From Verrucomicrobiota bacterium (GTDB lineage: Bacteria; Verrucomicrobiota; Verrucomicrobiia; Chthoniobacterales; Terrimicrobiaceae), in contig JAFKMU010000068.1 in the NCBI GenBank assembly GCA_017305195.1, positions 1 to 48,403 of the forward strand: 48,403 nucleotides of DNA. The letters run 5' to 3'. Below, in pieces: positions 25,450 through 33,802 of this stretch (the stretch's first letter is position 1; each line of letters starts with the position of its first letter). Below the pieces are notes generated by a model. That model was given only the letters and a program-made list of their open reading frames with translations, had not been told where the DNA came from and searched no databases. Both the position numbers and the translations under genes were made by a program.

Positions 25450-26904
25450 TCAGGCCTTGCCTGCCTCGGGCGGTACGTAAGTCCCGGTGCTGCCTCCGAG
25501 CGCCTTCCATTCGCGGTAAAGCAGCCCGTAAAACACACCGGAAAGTATCAGCCACGTGAGATTCCAGACCGGTACGAATCGATAACACTGGTCGGGAGTG
25601 GCTCCGAAGACCTTGACGGCATCGAGGAACATGCCGCAGGCAAGGCCTCCCACCATCAAGCCGATCGAGCGAATCAGCGCGTTTGCCGAGCAAAACTGGC
25701 CGTATTTCTCCCTGGGCAGGAGTTTCATGAACATCGGCAATTCCGAGGCGGAATGAAGGGTGACAATGGGAAGGCTGATCGCGCTCAGCCCGATATAGAT
25801 CCAAAGCACCATGGAATCCGGGATCATTCCCCTCAGGAAAAGAAAGGTGATCGAGAGCGGCGCGACGCATGACTGGAGGATCGTCGAGATCAGCAGCACT
25901 CGCAGAGGATGGTAGCGGTCGGCGATGGCTCCCGCCGGGTAAAGCAGCACCAGGCTCACAATGCCGCACGCCCCCGCCACCTGACCGAAGGTTTCCAGGC
26001 TGACCTTGATGATATTCGTCGCGGTGAGTACGGCATACGTGCCGCTTACCCACGTCATGGCAAAGGACATGTTGGCCAGGAAGAAGTACCAGTAGAACTT
26101 GTGCGAGAAGCACTCGACGGCGTAGGTGCGGAGATTGGCTGCAAAGCCGTTTTGCTTGTCGCCCTTCAACGGGGGCGGGGGAGGATACTCTCCCTCCTTC
26201 ACCCGCCAGCACATCACCCCAAATGCGACAAGGTACAGCAGGCCGGAGATCAGGAAAATCTGGCCGGTTTGCGACTCGGCGTAGCGGAAAACGAAGGCGT
26301 TGAAGAGTGCTCCCGCCGCCGTGCCGACCATGCGAAACAGGGCCATGAACCGGGCCAGGAAGGCCTCCGGCACCACATCGTTGAACAGGTAGTAGTAAAC
26401 CGATGTGACGAAGAGATTGAAAAACTGAAAACACACCATGAACACGCCGATCACCACGAGCGTGACGGTGAGCTGCGATCCCTGGCCGCCAAGTAACGAG
26501 GCGTAGATCCACTTCGCAATCGGCTCCGCGTAGCCGAGCAGAGTCAGAAAGACGACAAGGAACGGCGTCGCTCCCATGAGGAAGGGGATGCGCCGACCCC
26601 ACCGGCTCCGCAGCCGGTCGCTCCAGAAGCTGATGAACGGGTTGATCACCGTGTTCATCAGGTTCGGAATGGTCGTGAGCACGAGACCGAGCACCCAGTT
26701 CGGCGCGCCGATCGCGTGAAACTTGAGCGGCATGATGCTCGGCACCACCGTCTCCATGAGCGTGAAGCAAAAGTCGCCCCACAGCAGGTAGACGAAGAGG
26801 GTGATGAGGCCAGCTCTTGTATAGCTCAGCGTGCCCACCCGCATGCGTGATGCGGGCTCCGCCGCGCTGGAGACGGGCGGAGCGCCGGTGGTCATTCCGC
26901 TCAT
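25450..26904 (-). CDS. MFS transporter, sugar/glycoside type
   Basis: A 484-residue polytopic protein with about 12 hydrophobic segments and the MFS loop SDRLRSRWGRRIPFL after helix 2-3 and a second half starting ~250. The sequence style is that of the glycoside-pentoside-hexuronide/SLC45 group. It lies 14 bases after the GH16 gene on the same strand, so it most likely imports the oligoglucosides released by GH16, for cleavage by the cytoplasmic GH1 enzyme. Substrate is inferred from context. Confidence 0.85.
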   Translation of the reverse strand: MSGMTTGAPPVSSAAEPASRMRVGTLSYTRAGLITLFVYLLWGDFCFTLMETVVPSIMPLKFHAIGAPNWVLGLVLTTIPNLMNTVINPFISFWSDRLRSRWGRRIPFLMGATPFLVVFLTLLGYAEPIAKWIYASLLGGQGSQLTVTLVVIGVFMVCFQFFNLFVTSVYYYLFNDVVPEAFLARFMALFRMVGTAAGALFNAFVFRYAESQTGQIFLISGLLYLVAFGVMCWRVKEGEYPPPPPLKGDKQNGFAANLRTYAVECFSHKFYWYFFLANMSFAMTWVSGTYAVLTATNIIKVSLETFGQVAGACGIVSLVLLYPAGAIADRYHPLRVLLISTILQSCVAPLSITFLFLRGMIPDSMVLWIYIGLSAISLPIVTLHSASELPMFMKLLPREKYGQFCSANALIRSIGLMVGGLACGMFLDAVKVFGATPDQCYRFVPVWNLTWLILSGVFYGLLYREWKALGGSTGTYVPPEAGKA

Positions 26905-26918
26905 GGCCGGGACACGGC

Positions 26919-28877
26919 TCAGGGCGTGGCCGAGGTCGGGGCAGCCAGGCCGGGCTCGACTCCCGGAGGCAGCTTGTATCCGTCGGCGTCGGAGGCCAGA
27001 TCCTTGCGCTGCCAGGCCCGGACATAGTCGATCACAAAGTCGTCGGGCATCATGGCATCATCGATCCCATTGTTATCCCATCCGCCGGTCACGTTGGTAA
27101 ACATGATGTCCGAAGCCACATTGGAAATACGGGGGGTCTCCCAGCGGGCGGCTTCCTTGCCGTTGATGTAGATGACCGCCTCTCCCGGCAACCAGAGAAG
27201 ACCGGCGGTGATGTAGCCGTCCTTGTCCGGCTGGTAGTAGATAGTTTGGGAGCCGGTCTGCTGGTGGTTCTTGTCGTAGCCATCCCAATGCATGGCGATA
27301 TTGAACCGGTAGCGGCCCCAGCGGCCCAGGTGCTCCATGATGTCAAACTCCATGGCGCCATTGCCGGTGTAGGCGCGCTTCCATTGCGGCCCCTCCGCGA
27401 GTCCGCGGTCGGGCATGAGCCAGAAGGCAGGCCACATGCCAGGGCCCTTGGTCAGCTTCATGCGCGCTTCGAAGTACCCGTAGCGCTGCACCCACTTGCC
27501 ATAGGTGTCGAGGAAGCCCGTCGCATAATCGGTCTGCTTGCGGGAGGGATCGTCATTATGGAAGCCGGTCTTCTTCTCGTAGCGCAGCTTGGCTTCGCCA
27601 TTTTCCAGAACCACGTTGTCCTTGGAGAAGTGGCTGCGCTTGTCCCAGTAGTTCTCGGTGTAAACATTCCACTTCTTCAGGTCGAGGGTGTTGCTGTCGA
27701 AGTTCTCTTCAAAAGTGAGCACCCAATCGCCGTCGACGGGCGGACGCTTGCCGAGCCAATCCGGGATGGGGCGGGGGGAGAGTTCGCCGGCAACGATCGT
27801 CTTGACCGAGATGGTCTGCTTGTAATCGGCGGGAGCCACCGAGAAGGTGACGCTGCTCGCGGAGTCGCTGGTGAATTTGGTGCCAGTGCCCTTTTGTCCG
27901 TCCCAGCTCGTCTTGGTGGCGTCCTTTATGCCCAGCCAGGGAACGGCGGGTTCAAAGGGAAGCTCGACCACGGCGCTCTCGCCCGGCGCCACTGGGGCAA
28001 CGGTGGCCACATCCGTCGGGCCGCCATTGCTGTTGACCTTGATGCGCAGGTTGACCGGGTCGGCGCCGGTATTGACAAACTCCACCTTCACGCCATAGGC
28101 CTCGCGCAAATCCCATCGGCCGATCTCCGGCTTGATCGAGACCCATTTGGGGCTCTGGCCCGCCGGAAAGGTCATTTCGATCTGTTCGCCGTTCAGGGAA
28201 ACCTGGGCGCCTTCCTTGCCTTCCATCTCAGTGTCCTTGGGAGCGACGCCCTTTCCGAGGATCACGCCGCCGGGCGGCTTGACCCGCACATTCTCCGGCT
28301 TCACCGGGGGCTTGTCCCCGGCCTTTCCGCCTGCCTCGATCGAGTCGATGCGGATCTTTTGCTCCACCCCGGATTTCGTGCAAAACAGGACAATCTTTGC
28401 AATGTTGTCCGGACTGATCTTGGTCGATGGCTTGTTGCCATACGCGTAGCCAAAATACACTTTCACCTTGCCGGATTCGCCGGGCTTGATGGAGGTGCCT
28501 TCCGTATTTGATCCCCATTCTCCCGCCACGGTCTGGCCGTCCACGCGCAGGTTGCAAAGCGTCGGCTTGGTGCCGAGGTTGGTGAGTTTGGCCTCGATGT
28601 ATCCAAACGCCGAGGCGTCCCACGGCGGATTTGCCGGCTTGATGTGAATGCCGGGGTACTCCTCTCCGCCCGGAGCGATGGACATCACCAGGGCGGTGCC
28701 TTCCGGCTCCGCAGTCACCTGTTTTGACGACGGGGAAAGTCGGGCGATATCGATCGAGGTATCTCCCTGCTCGACGAGATACGGTTTCACCGGGGTTGGC
28801 GCCGCTTCGTCGGCGGCAAACAATGGCAGGGCACAGGCTGCACTCAGGCAGGAGGCGAGGAGGAGGGAGCGTTTCAT
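26919..28877 (-). CDS. secreted GH16 beta-glucanase with two N-terminal CBM-like domains
   Basis: A 652-residue protein: signal peptide (~1-22), two beta-sandwich carbohydrate-binding-like domains (~30-190 and ~205-365), and a GH16 jelly-roll catalytic domain (~385-630). The GH16 active site reads EFDIMEHLG (E-x-D-x-x-E, ~508-516), with TGFLDTYGKWVQRYGYFEARMKL and a Trp-rich AFWLMP segment before it. GH16 enzymes of this type hydrolyse beta-1,3(4)-glucans, agarose or related polymers; the cluster's beta-glucosidases favour a beta-glucan. The two N-terminal domains resemble the neighbouring stand-alone protein (28955-29488). Confidence 0.9.
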   Translation of the reverse strand: MKRSLLLASCLSAACALPLFAADEAAPTPVKPYLVEQGDTSIDIARLSPSSKQVTAEPEGTALVMSIAPGGEEYPGIHIKPANPPWDASAFGYIEAKLTNLGTKPTLCNLRVDGQTVAGEWGSNTEGTSIKPGESGKVKVYFGYAYGNKPSTKISPDNIAKIVLFCTKSGVEQKIRIDSIEAGGKAGDKPPVKPENVRVKPPGGVILGKGVAPKDTEMEGKEGAQVSLNGEQIEMTFPAGQSPKWVSIKPEIGRWDLREAYGVKVEFVNTGADPVNLRIKVNSNGGPTDVATVAPVAPGESAVVELPFEPAVPWLGIKDATKTSWDGQKGTGTKFTSDSASSVTFSVAPADYKQTISVKTIVAGELSPRPIPDWLGKRPPVDGDWVLTFEENFDSNTLDLKKWNVYTENYWDKRSHFSKDNVVLENGEAKLRYEKKTGFHNDDPSRKQTDYATGFLDTYGKWVQRYGYFEARMKLTKGPGMWPAFWLMPDRGLAEGPQWKRAYTGNGAMEFDIMEHLGRWGRYRFNIAMHWDGYDKNHQQTGSQTIYYQPDKDGYITAGLLWLPGEAVIYINGKEAARWETPRISNVASDIMFTNVTGGWDNNGIDDAMMPDDFVIDYVRAWQRKDLASDADGYKLPPGVEPGLAAPTSATP

Positions 28878-28954
28878 AGAAAATGGAGGTGGTGTGGACC
28901 ATCCCGGTTTCCCGGGCGGAATTGTGGGATTGGAAAGGGGCGGGGGTCGAGAGC

Positions 28955-29488
28955 CTAGCCGTCGAATCCTTCGATGGTGTTTACCGTCACGGCGCCTTCC
29001 GCCGATGGGGCATTGACGAAGATCTTGATCTTGGTCACAGCCGCCGGATCAAGGGCGAACCCGGGCTTGCCAAACGACTCGCCGAATTTCACCTTCACGC
29101 TGCCCGTGGCGCCCGGCGCGAGCCAGACGACGTTTGCATTCCACGGCGACTTTTTCCAGTCCCCGGCATTCTCCACCCGGAGCGAAATGCCGATTTTTTC
29201 CGAGCTTGTGTTGGTCACCTCCGCGACGACGCCGGAGACGCTGCTCAGATCCCAGGCTCCGTTGGGAGCGGGGATGTCAAAGCCGGGATATCCCTTGCTG
29301 GCGGGAAAGGATAGTTTGATCATCTTGGCGCCGCCGTCTTCGACGAGGGTGGGGGTTCCGTCATTTTCGCCCTTGAGTCCGGCGGGATCAAGCGATGCGA
29401 AATCAAGGAACTTGGTCTCAGCCCTGACGAGCGGAGACGATGCGAGGAGGCAGAGGGCTGATAGGGAAGCAAGGATGGAGCGAGTCAT
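28955..29488 (-). CDS. secreted stand-alone CBM-like protein
   Basis: A 177-residue protein with signal peptide (cleavage after VRA, ~23) and one beta-sandwich domain. Residues KGYPGFDIPAPNGAWDLSS...NTSSEKIGISLRVENAG...IKIFVNAPS align with the first N-terminal domain of the GH16 enzyme (EEYPGIHIKPANPPWDAS...NLGTKPTLCNLRVDG...IVLFCTKSG). It probably binds the same polysaccharide and may help capture or tether it. It overlaps the GH1 gene (ATGA-type overlap at 29485-29488) and lies 77 bases upstream of GH16. Confidence 0.75.
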   Translation of the reverse strand: MTRSILASLSALCLLASSPLVRAETKFLDFASLDPAGLKGENDGTPTLVEDGGAKMIKLSFPASKGYPGFDIPAPNGAWDLSSVSGVVAEVTNTSSEKIGISLRVENAGDWKKSPWNANVVWLAPGATGSVKVKFGESFGKPGFALDPAAVTKIKIFVNAPSAEGAVTVNTIEGFDG

Positions 29489-30918
29489 AGTGGGGAGGTT
29501 TGGAGTTCAGGGAGGTTGTTGAAGGAAGGTTCTGACTGATCCGGCTCATCGTAGAGCGATGCGCCATTGGTCTGCATGACCCGGCGGAACCAGTAGGCCG
29601 AGTCCTTTGGAGTTCGCTGCTGGGTCGCGTAGTCGACGTAGACGAGGCCGAACCGATGCTTGTAGCCTTCGGCCCATTCAAAATTGTCCATGATCGACCA
29701 GTGAAAATAACCGCGCACGTCGACGCCCTCGGCAGCCGCCCGGTCCAGTTGCCGGAGGTAGAGGTTGAGGAAATCGATGCGGGCGGAATCGTGCACGCGT
29801 CCGTCGAGGCCCACCCAATCGTTGAGGGAGAGTCCGTTCTCGGTGATGACCACTGGCACGCCGTAGCGCCCGGCTAGGAACTTCGGGCCCCAGTAAAGAG
29901 CCTCCGGAGATACCGGCCAGAGGAAATGGGTGTGGGCCTCGCCCTGTCCGGCGGCCACCACCTCGATCCGCCCACCATCTCCGGCGCGAACCTTGGTGCT
30001 TGAGTAGATATTGCAGCCGTAGAAATCGAGCGGCTGATTGATGGTCTCCATGTCTCCCGGTTGCACCTTGGGAGCGAGCTTCCCGTAGGCTCTTAGGCCT
30101 TCCTCGGGATAGCAGCCACGGAAGATGGGGTCTCCCCACCAGATGTTGTTCCAGAGATTGTCGGGATATACGGAGGCCATTGCTCGCATCGCGGCATCTG
30201 CGTCGGCGACGGAATTTGTTGCCGGGTGCGAAATGCAGCCGACCGGGGCAAACCCGATGAAGGGTTTGCGAACCGCCTGGGAGCGAATCACTTGGACGGA
30301 ACGGCCGTGCGCCAGGAGCGCATGGTGCGAGGCGAGAAGCACTTCCTCCAGCCCCAACCGGAGCCCGGGAGCATGCTCTCCGGTAAGGTGCCCGAGCCCG
30401 AGAAAGCATTGCGGCTCATTCAGCGTCATCCAATGGCCTACCCGATCGGAGAGCCGGTCAACGACAACGCGGGCATACTCCTCGAACCAGCGCGGGCTTT
30501 CCGGATTCAGCCAGCCGCCCCGCAGGAAAAGCTCATACGGATAGTCCCAATGAAATAGCGTCACCCAGGGCTCGATACCCGCCTCCAGCAGCCGGTCCAC
30601 CAGGCGGTCGTAGAAATCCAGTCCCTTCTTGTTCACCGCACCCGTGCCCGCGGGCATCACGCGCGGCCAGGAGATCGAGAGCCGATAGGCTTTGAATCCG
30701 AGATCCCGCATCATCAGGATATCGTCCTCGTAACGATGGAAATGATTGCAAGCTTCCCGGCCTGAGTCATTCATCCAGATCCTGCCGGGCTGGGAGGTGA
30801 GCATGTCCCAGACGGAAGGTCCCTTTCCCTCCGCATTCCATGCTCCCTCGATTTGGTAAGCAGCCGCAGCAGCTCCCCAAGTGAACGAGGGTGGGAAAGA
30901 CGAACGGAGAGAAGTCAT
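29485..30918 (-). CDS. GH1 beta-glucosidase
   Basis: A 477-residue cytoplasmic-type GH1 enzyme with no signal peptide. Complete active site: acid/base Glu168 in MTLNEPQCF, nucleophile Glu in VVITENGLS (~346), N-terminal FTWGAAAAAYQIEGAW and the C-terminal MDNFEWAEGYKHRFGLVYVDY aglycone/glucose-binding block. Hydrolyses beta-linked oligoglucosides to glucose. It is the first gene of the minus-strand run GH1-CBM-GH16-MFS and is transcribed divergently from a GH1-AraC chimera that shares a 202-bp tract of ~97% nucleotide identity. Confidence 0.93.
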   Translation of the reverse strand: MTSLRSSFPPSFTWGAAAAAYQIEGAWNAEGKGPSVWDMLTSQPGRIWMNDSGREACNHFHRYEDDILMMRDLGFKAYRLSISWPRVMPAGTGAVNKKGLDFYDRLVDRLLEAGIEPWVTLFHWDYPYELFLRGGWLNPESPRWFEEYARVVVDRLSDRVGHWMTLNEPQCFLGLGHLTGEHAPGLRLGLEEVLLASHHALLAHGRSVQVIRSQAVRKPFIGFAPVGCISHPATNSVADADAAMRAMASVYPDNLWNNIWWGDPIFRGCYPEEGLRAYGKLAPKVQPGDMETINQPLDFYGCNIYSSTKVRAGDGGRIEVVAAGQGEAHTHFLWPVSPEALYWGPKFLAGRYGVPVVITENGLSLNDWVGLDGRVHDSARIDFLNLYLRQLDRAAAEGVDVRGYFHWSIMDNFEWAEGYKHRFGLVYVDYATQQRTPKDSAYWFRRVMQTNGASLYDEPDQSEPSFNNLPELQTSPL

Positions 30919-31097
30919 CGAGCGAGGAGGGGGTAAAAGTTACGTTTTCACCTTACTGCATCCCGGTTCTTAAGATAGGGCTGCTTCTGACAATTTTCTT
31001 GTCATAATCCGACATGTGGACCAAAATTCCCTCAAGATAGAGACCTGAAGGTGCGCCTGCGGCGTCAAAAATCGTTTTCCCCGACATCATTTTCTTT
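30919..31097. promoter_or_regulatory. divergent promoter region with 17-bp inverted repeat
   Basis: This 179-bp gap separates the divergent GH1 gene and GH1-AraC gene. A perfect inverted repeat TGACAATTTTCTTGTCA lies at 30988-31004 (6-base arms, 5-base spacer), overlapping a CATAAT (31003-31008) that could be a -10 element for the plus-strand gene. It is the natural place for the AraC domain to bind. Other arrangements, such as direct half-sites, were not identified with certainty. Confidence 0.5.
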
Positions 31098-32864
31098 ATG
31101 ACTTTCCCGGAACATTTCGTATGGGGGGCGTCGACCTCCGCGTATCAGGTGGAGGGCGCATGGAACAAGGAGGGAAAGGGGCTTTCCATCTGGGATATGT
31201 TCACCCGCAGCGGAGATCACATCCGGGAGCGGCAGTCCGGTCGCGAGGCCTGCGATCACTTTCATCGCTACAGTGAGGACATCGAGTTGTTTTCCCAGAT
31301 CGGGCTGAAAGCCTATCGGCTCTCCATCTCCTGGCCGCGCGTGATGCCTGCGGGCACGGGTGCGGTGAACAAGAAGGGACTGGATTTCTACGACCGCCTG
31401 GTGGACCGGCTGCTGGAGGCAGGCATCGAGCCCTGGGTGATGCTGTTTCACTGGGACTATCCGTATGAGCTTTTCCTGCGGGGCGGCTGGCTGAATCCGG
31501 AAAGCCCGCGATGGATTGAGGACTATGCCCGTGTCGTCGTCGAGCGGCTCTCCGATCGGGTGCGGCACTGGGGGACGATTTCCGATCCGCAGTGTTTCAT
31601 TGGCCTCGGGTATGCCACCGGAGAGCACGCCCCGGGGCTCCGGCTTGAGCTTCCCGAGACCCTGCTTGCCATGCATCACGCCCTGCTGGCTCACGGTCGG
31701 GGCGTACAGGCCATCAGAGGCAGTGCCAGGACAACACCGACGGTCGGCTGGTCTCCCTCCGTGACGGTTTTTTATCCCTACACCGATTCCGCCGCTGACG
31801 TTGAGGCGGCGCGCCAGGCCACGTTCTCCGTTTTTCCAGGAAGCGTCTGGAACAACACCTGGACGAGTGATCCGGTGGTTTTCGGCCGCTATCCCGAAGA
31901 TGGCCTGCAGGTCTATGGATCTGCCGCACCCAAAGTCGGCAGCAAGGATATGGAGATCATCCGGCAGCCGATCGACTACTACGGCTGCAACATCTTCCAG
32001 GGCACGCCGGTCAAGGTCGGGCCCAGCGGGGTGCCTGTCGCCGTGGCGTTCTCACCCGGCCATGCCGAAACCTCGAGCGGATGGAAACAAACCCCAGAGG
32101 CTCTGTATTGGGGCCTGCGGTTTATGAATCGCCACTACCGCCTACCGGTCATCGTGACGGAAAACGGCATAGCCAATGCCGACTCGCCGGGCCTCGACGG
32201 CAAGGTGCATGACCTCGCGCGCATCGACTTTCTCAATATGCATCTGCTGCAGGTGCGACGAGCCATCCAGGATGGCACGGATGTGCGAGGGTACTTCTAT
32301 TGGTCGGCCATGGACAACTTTGAGTGGCAGCACGGGTACTCCTATCGCTTTGGGCTGATCCACGTGGACTACGAGACCCAGCGGCGCAGCCTCAAGGAAT
32401 CCGCCATCATGTACCGGGGCGTGATCGCGTCCAATGGCGCGGATCTCGACGCGTTCCTGCCCGGCGGTACCGATCAGCCGCCATTCCTGGTCAAGGAGAG
32501 CATCCGCTACATCCACGCCCACATCGACGCGCCGTTCAACATCCAGGAACTGGCTGAGAGCCTTCGCTGCCATCCGGACTATCTCGGGAGAAAATTCAAG
32601 CAGCACACCGGGGTGGAACTCGGCCTGTACATTCGGCGCGTGCGGGTCGATCACGCTCGCGAGCTGCTCAAGAATCCCAACAAGACCATCGACGATGTCG
32701 CCGAGGCGTGTGGATTTTCCGACCGCATCCATTTTGCCAAGGTCTTCAAGCGCCTCACCGGCGAGACCCCGGGACGATACCGTAAGCTGTTTCTGCCGAC
32801 GGTCACCGAGGCCGCGAACCGGCCCTTCCTGCGCCCCAGCAATCCACGGTCTTCCCGGTCCTGA
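31098..32864 (+). CDS. GH1 glycosidase-like domain fused to AraC-family DNA-binding domain; acid/base Glu replaced
   Basis: A single 588-residue frame. Residues 1-~450 are a full-length GH1 barrel: FVWGASTSAYQVEGAW, LSISWPRVMP, nucleophile Glu355 kept (VIVTENGIA), MDNFEWQHGYSYRFGL. The acid/base position, NEP in active GH1, reads Ser162-Asp163-Pro (TISDPQCF). Residues ~462-562 are an AraC/XylS double helix-turn-helix with the family C-terminal signature (DVAEACGFSDRIHFAKVFKRLTGETPGRYRK). No cupin sensor domain is present, so the GH1 barrel appears to be the ligand sensor. It faces the active GH1 paralogue across a shared promoter. I infer a beta-glucoside-responsive regulator of this locus. 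Residual or slow hydrolysis cannot be excluded. Confidence 0.88.
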   Translation: MTFPEHFVWGASTSAYQVEGAWNKEGKGLSIWDMFTRSGDHIRERQSGREACDHFHRYSEDIELFSQIGLKAYRLSISWPRVMPAGTGAVNKKGLDFYDRLVDRLLEAGIEPWVMLFHWDYPYELFLRGGWLNPESPRWIEDYARVVVERLSDRVRHWGTISDPQCFIGLGYATGEHAPGLRLELPETLLAMHHALLAHGRGVQAIRGSARTTPTVGWSPSVTVFYPYTDSAADVEAARQATFSVFPGSVWNNTWTSDPVVFGRYPEDGLQVYGSAAPKVGSKDMEIIRQPIDYYGCNIFQGTPVKVGPSGVPVAVAFSPGHAETSSGWKQTPEALYWGLRFMNRHYRLPVIVTENGIANADSPGLDGKVHDLARIDFLNMHLLQVRRAIQDGTDVRGYFYWSAMDNFEWQHGYSYRFGLIHVDYETQRRSLKESAIMYRGVIASNGADLDAFLPGGTDQPPFLVKESIRYIHAHIDAPFNIQELAESLRCHPDYLGRKFKQHTGVELGLYIRRVRVDHARELLKNPNKTIDDVAEACGFSDRIHFAKVFKRLTGETPGRYRKLFLPTVTEAANRPFLRPSNPRSSRS

Positions 32865-32885
32865 AGCGTTCCCCGGCGGAGCGCG

Positions 32886-33566
32886 TCATGGACGCGGAGC
32901 TGGCTTCGGCCAGTAAAGCGAAAGTCCGTCCTGGAGGTAGTATACCTCGAGGGATTTCTCGTCGACCCAGCCGCCATGCCCGTCGGGATAGACGACATTC
33001 ATTCCGGACAAAGAGCGCTTCACGGCTGGTTCGCTGTGTCCATACGTTATGCCGCCTTTGGTCGCCGCAAGGCATCCCCAAAGCGGTACATCGGACGGAA
33101 TGGTTGCCATCCGGGACATGTCGGGTTTGTTCGTGCTGAATGTCCCGAGAAACGGAGGGCCGAAATTGAAATACTGATAGGTGGTATAGTTGCTCTGATA
33201 CAGGGGCGTGGACGCGTTGCGGACTTTGATCAGATCACCCGGGCAGAACATGATCTTTTCGCGCGGGACCGACAGGTACAGGCCCAGCGTATTCGAGAAA
33301 TTCCCGAACTCGTGAGGCAGGATGAACTGGCGGTCGCCAGAGGGAAATCGCCCGTTGTTCTCGCCGGCATATTGGGAACATGCGGTCTGCAATTGCCTGA
33401 GATTGTTCAAGCACTTCACCTTGGTGGCCTGGATACGTCCTCCGGAGAGCGCCGGGAAAGTAAGCACCAAAGCGATGGACACGATCATGATGGCCAAAAG
33501 GAGCTCCACCAACGTAAATCCCGACGCTGGCGGGCTGGCGTTTGACGGGAAAACCTTGCGATTCAT
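32886..33566 (-). CDS. type II secretion pseudopilin-like protein
   Basis: A 226-residue protein with a prepilin N-terminus: short basic leader, ASG/FTLVELLLAIMIVSIAL with the expected cut between Gly16 and Phe17 and Glu at mature +5, then the helical stalk (CLNNLRQLQTACSQYAGENNGRFPSG) and a C-terminal VVYPDGHGGWVD segment of the H-X9-DG type widespread in Planctomycetes/Verrucomicrobia. Convergent with GH1-AraC. Probably surface-exposed after prepilin peptidase processing; partner unknown. Confidence 0.85.
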   Translation of the reverse strand: MNRKVFPSNASPPASGFTLVELLLAIMIVSIALVLTFPALSGGRIQATKVKCLNNLRQLQTACSQYAGENNGRFPSGDRQFILPHEFGNFSNTLGLYLSVPREKIMFCPGDLIKVRNASTPLYQSNYTTYQYFNFGPPFLGTFSTNKPDMSRMATIPSDVPLWGCLAATKGGITYGHSEPAVKRSLSGMNVVYPDGHGGWVDEKSLEVYYLQDGLSLYWPKPAPRP

Positions 33567-33802
33567 GGCCTGGGGGGCAGGGGAGAGAACGCCATCAGCA
33601 CTGCCGCAAATGGAAGATCACCTTCCGGACGGCGGCGCCTCCAGCGCTTTCACTCCCAAGTATATACAAGGGCAAAACAGGTTGTCAGCCCGGGAATCCG
33701 GCGGAAAACGGCGCGACCGCTGACGCCTTTGATCCGGCCTATCCGAGCCGGAGCTGAAGCCCGCATGGGGACTTGTTCGTCGATCTCTGGAAGCGGCCCA
33801 GG

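Noticed and set aside
31065..31694. 209-residue minus-strand frame inside the GH1-AraC gene
   Set aside because: Antisense shadow without motifs.
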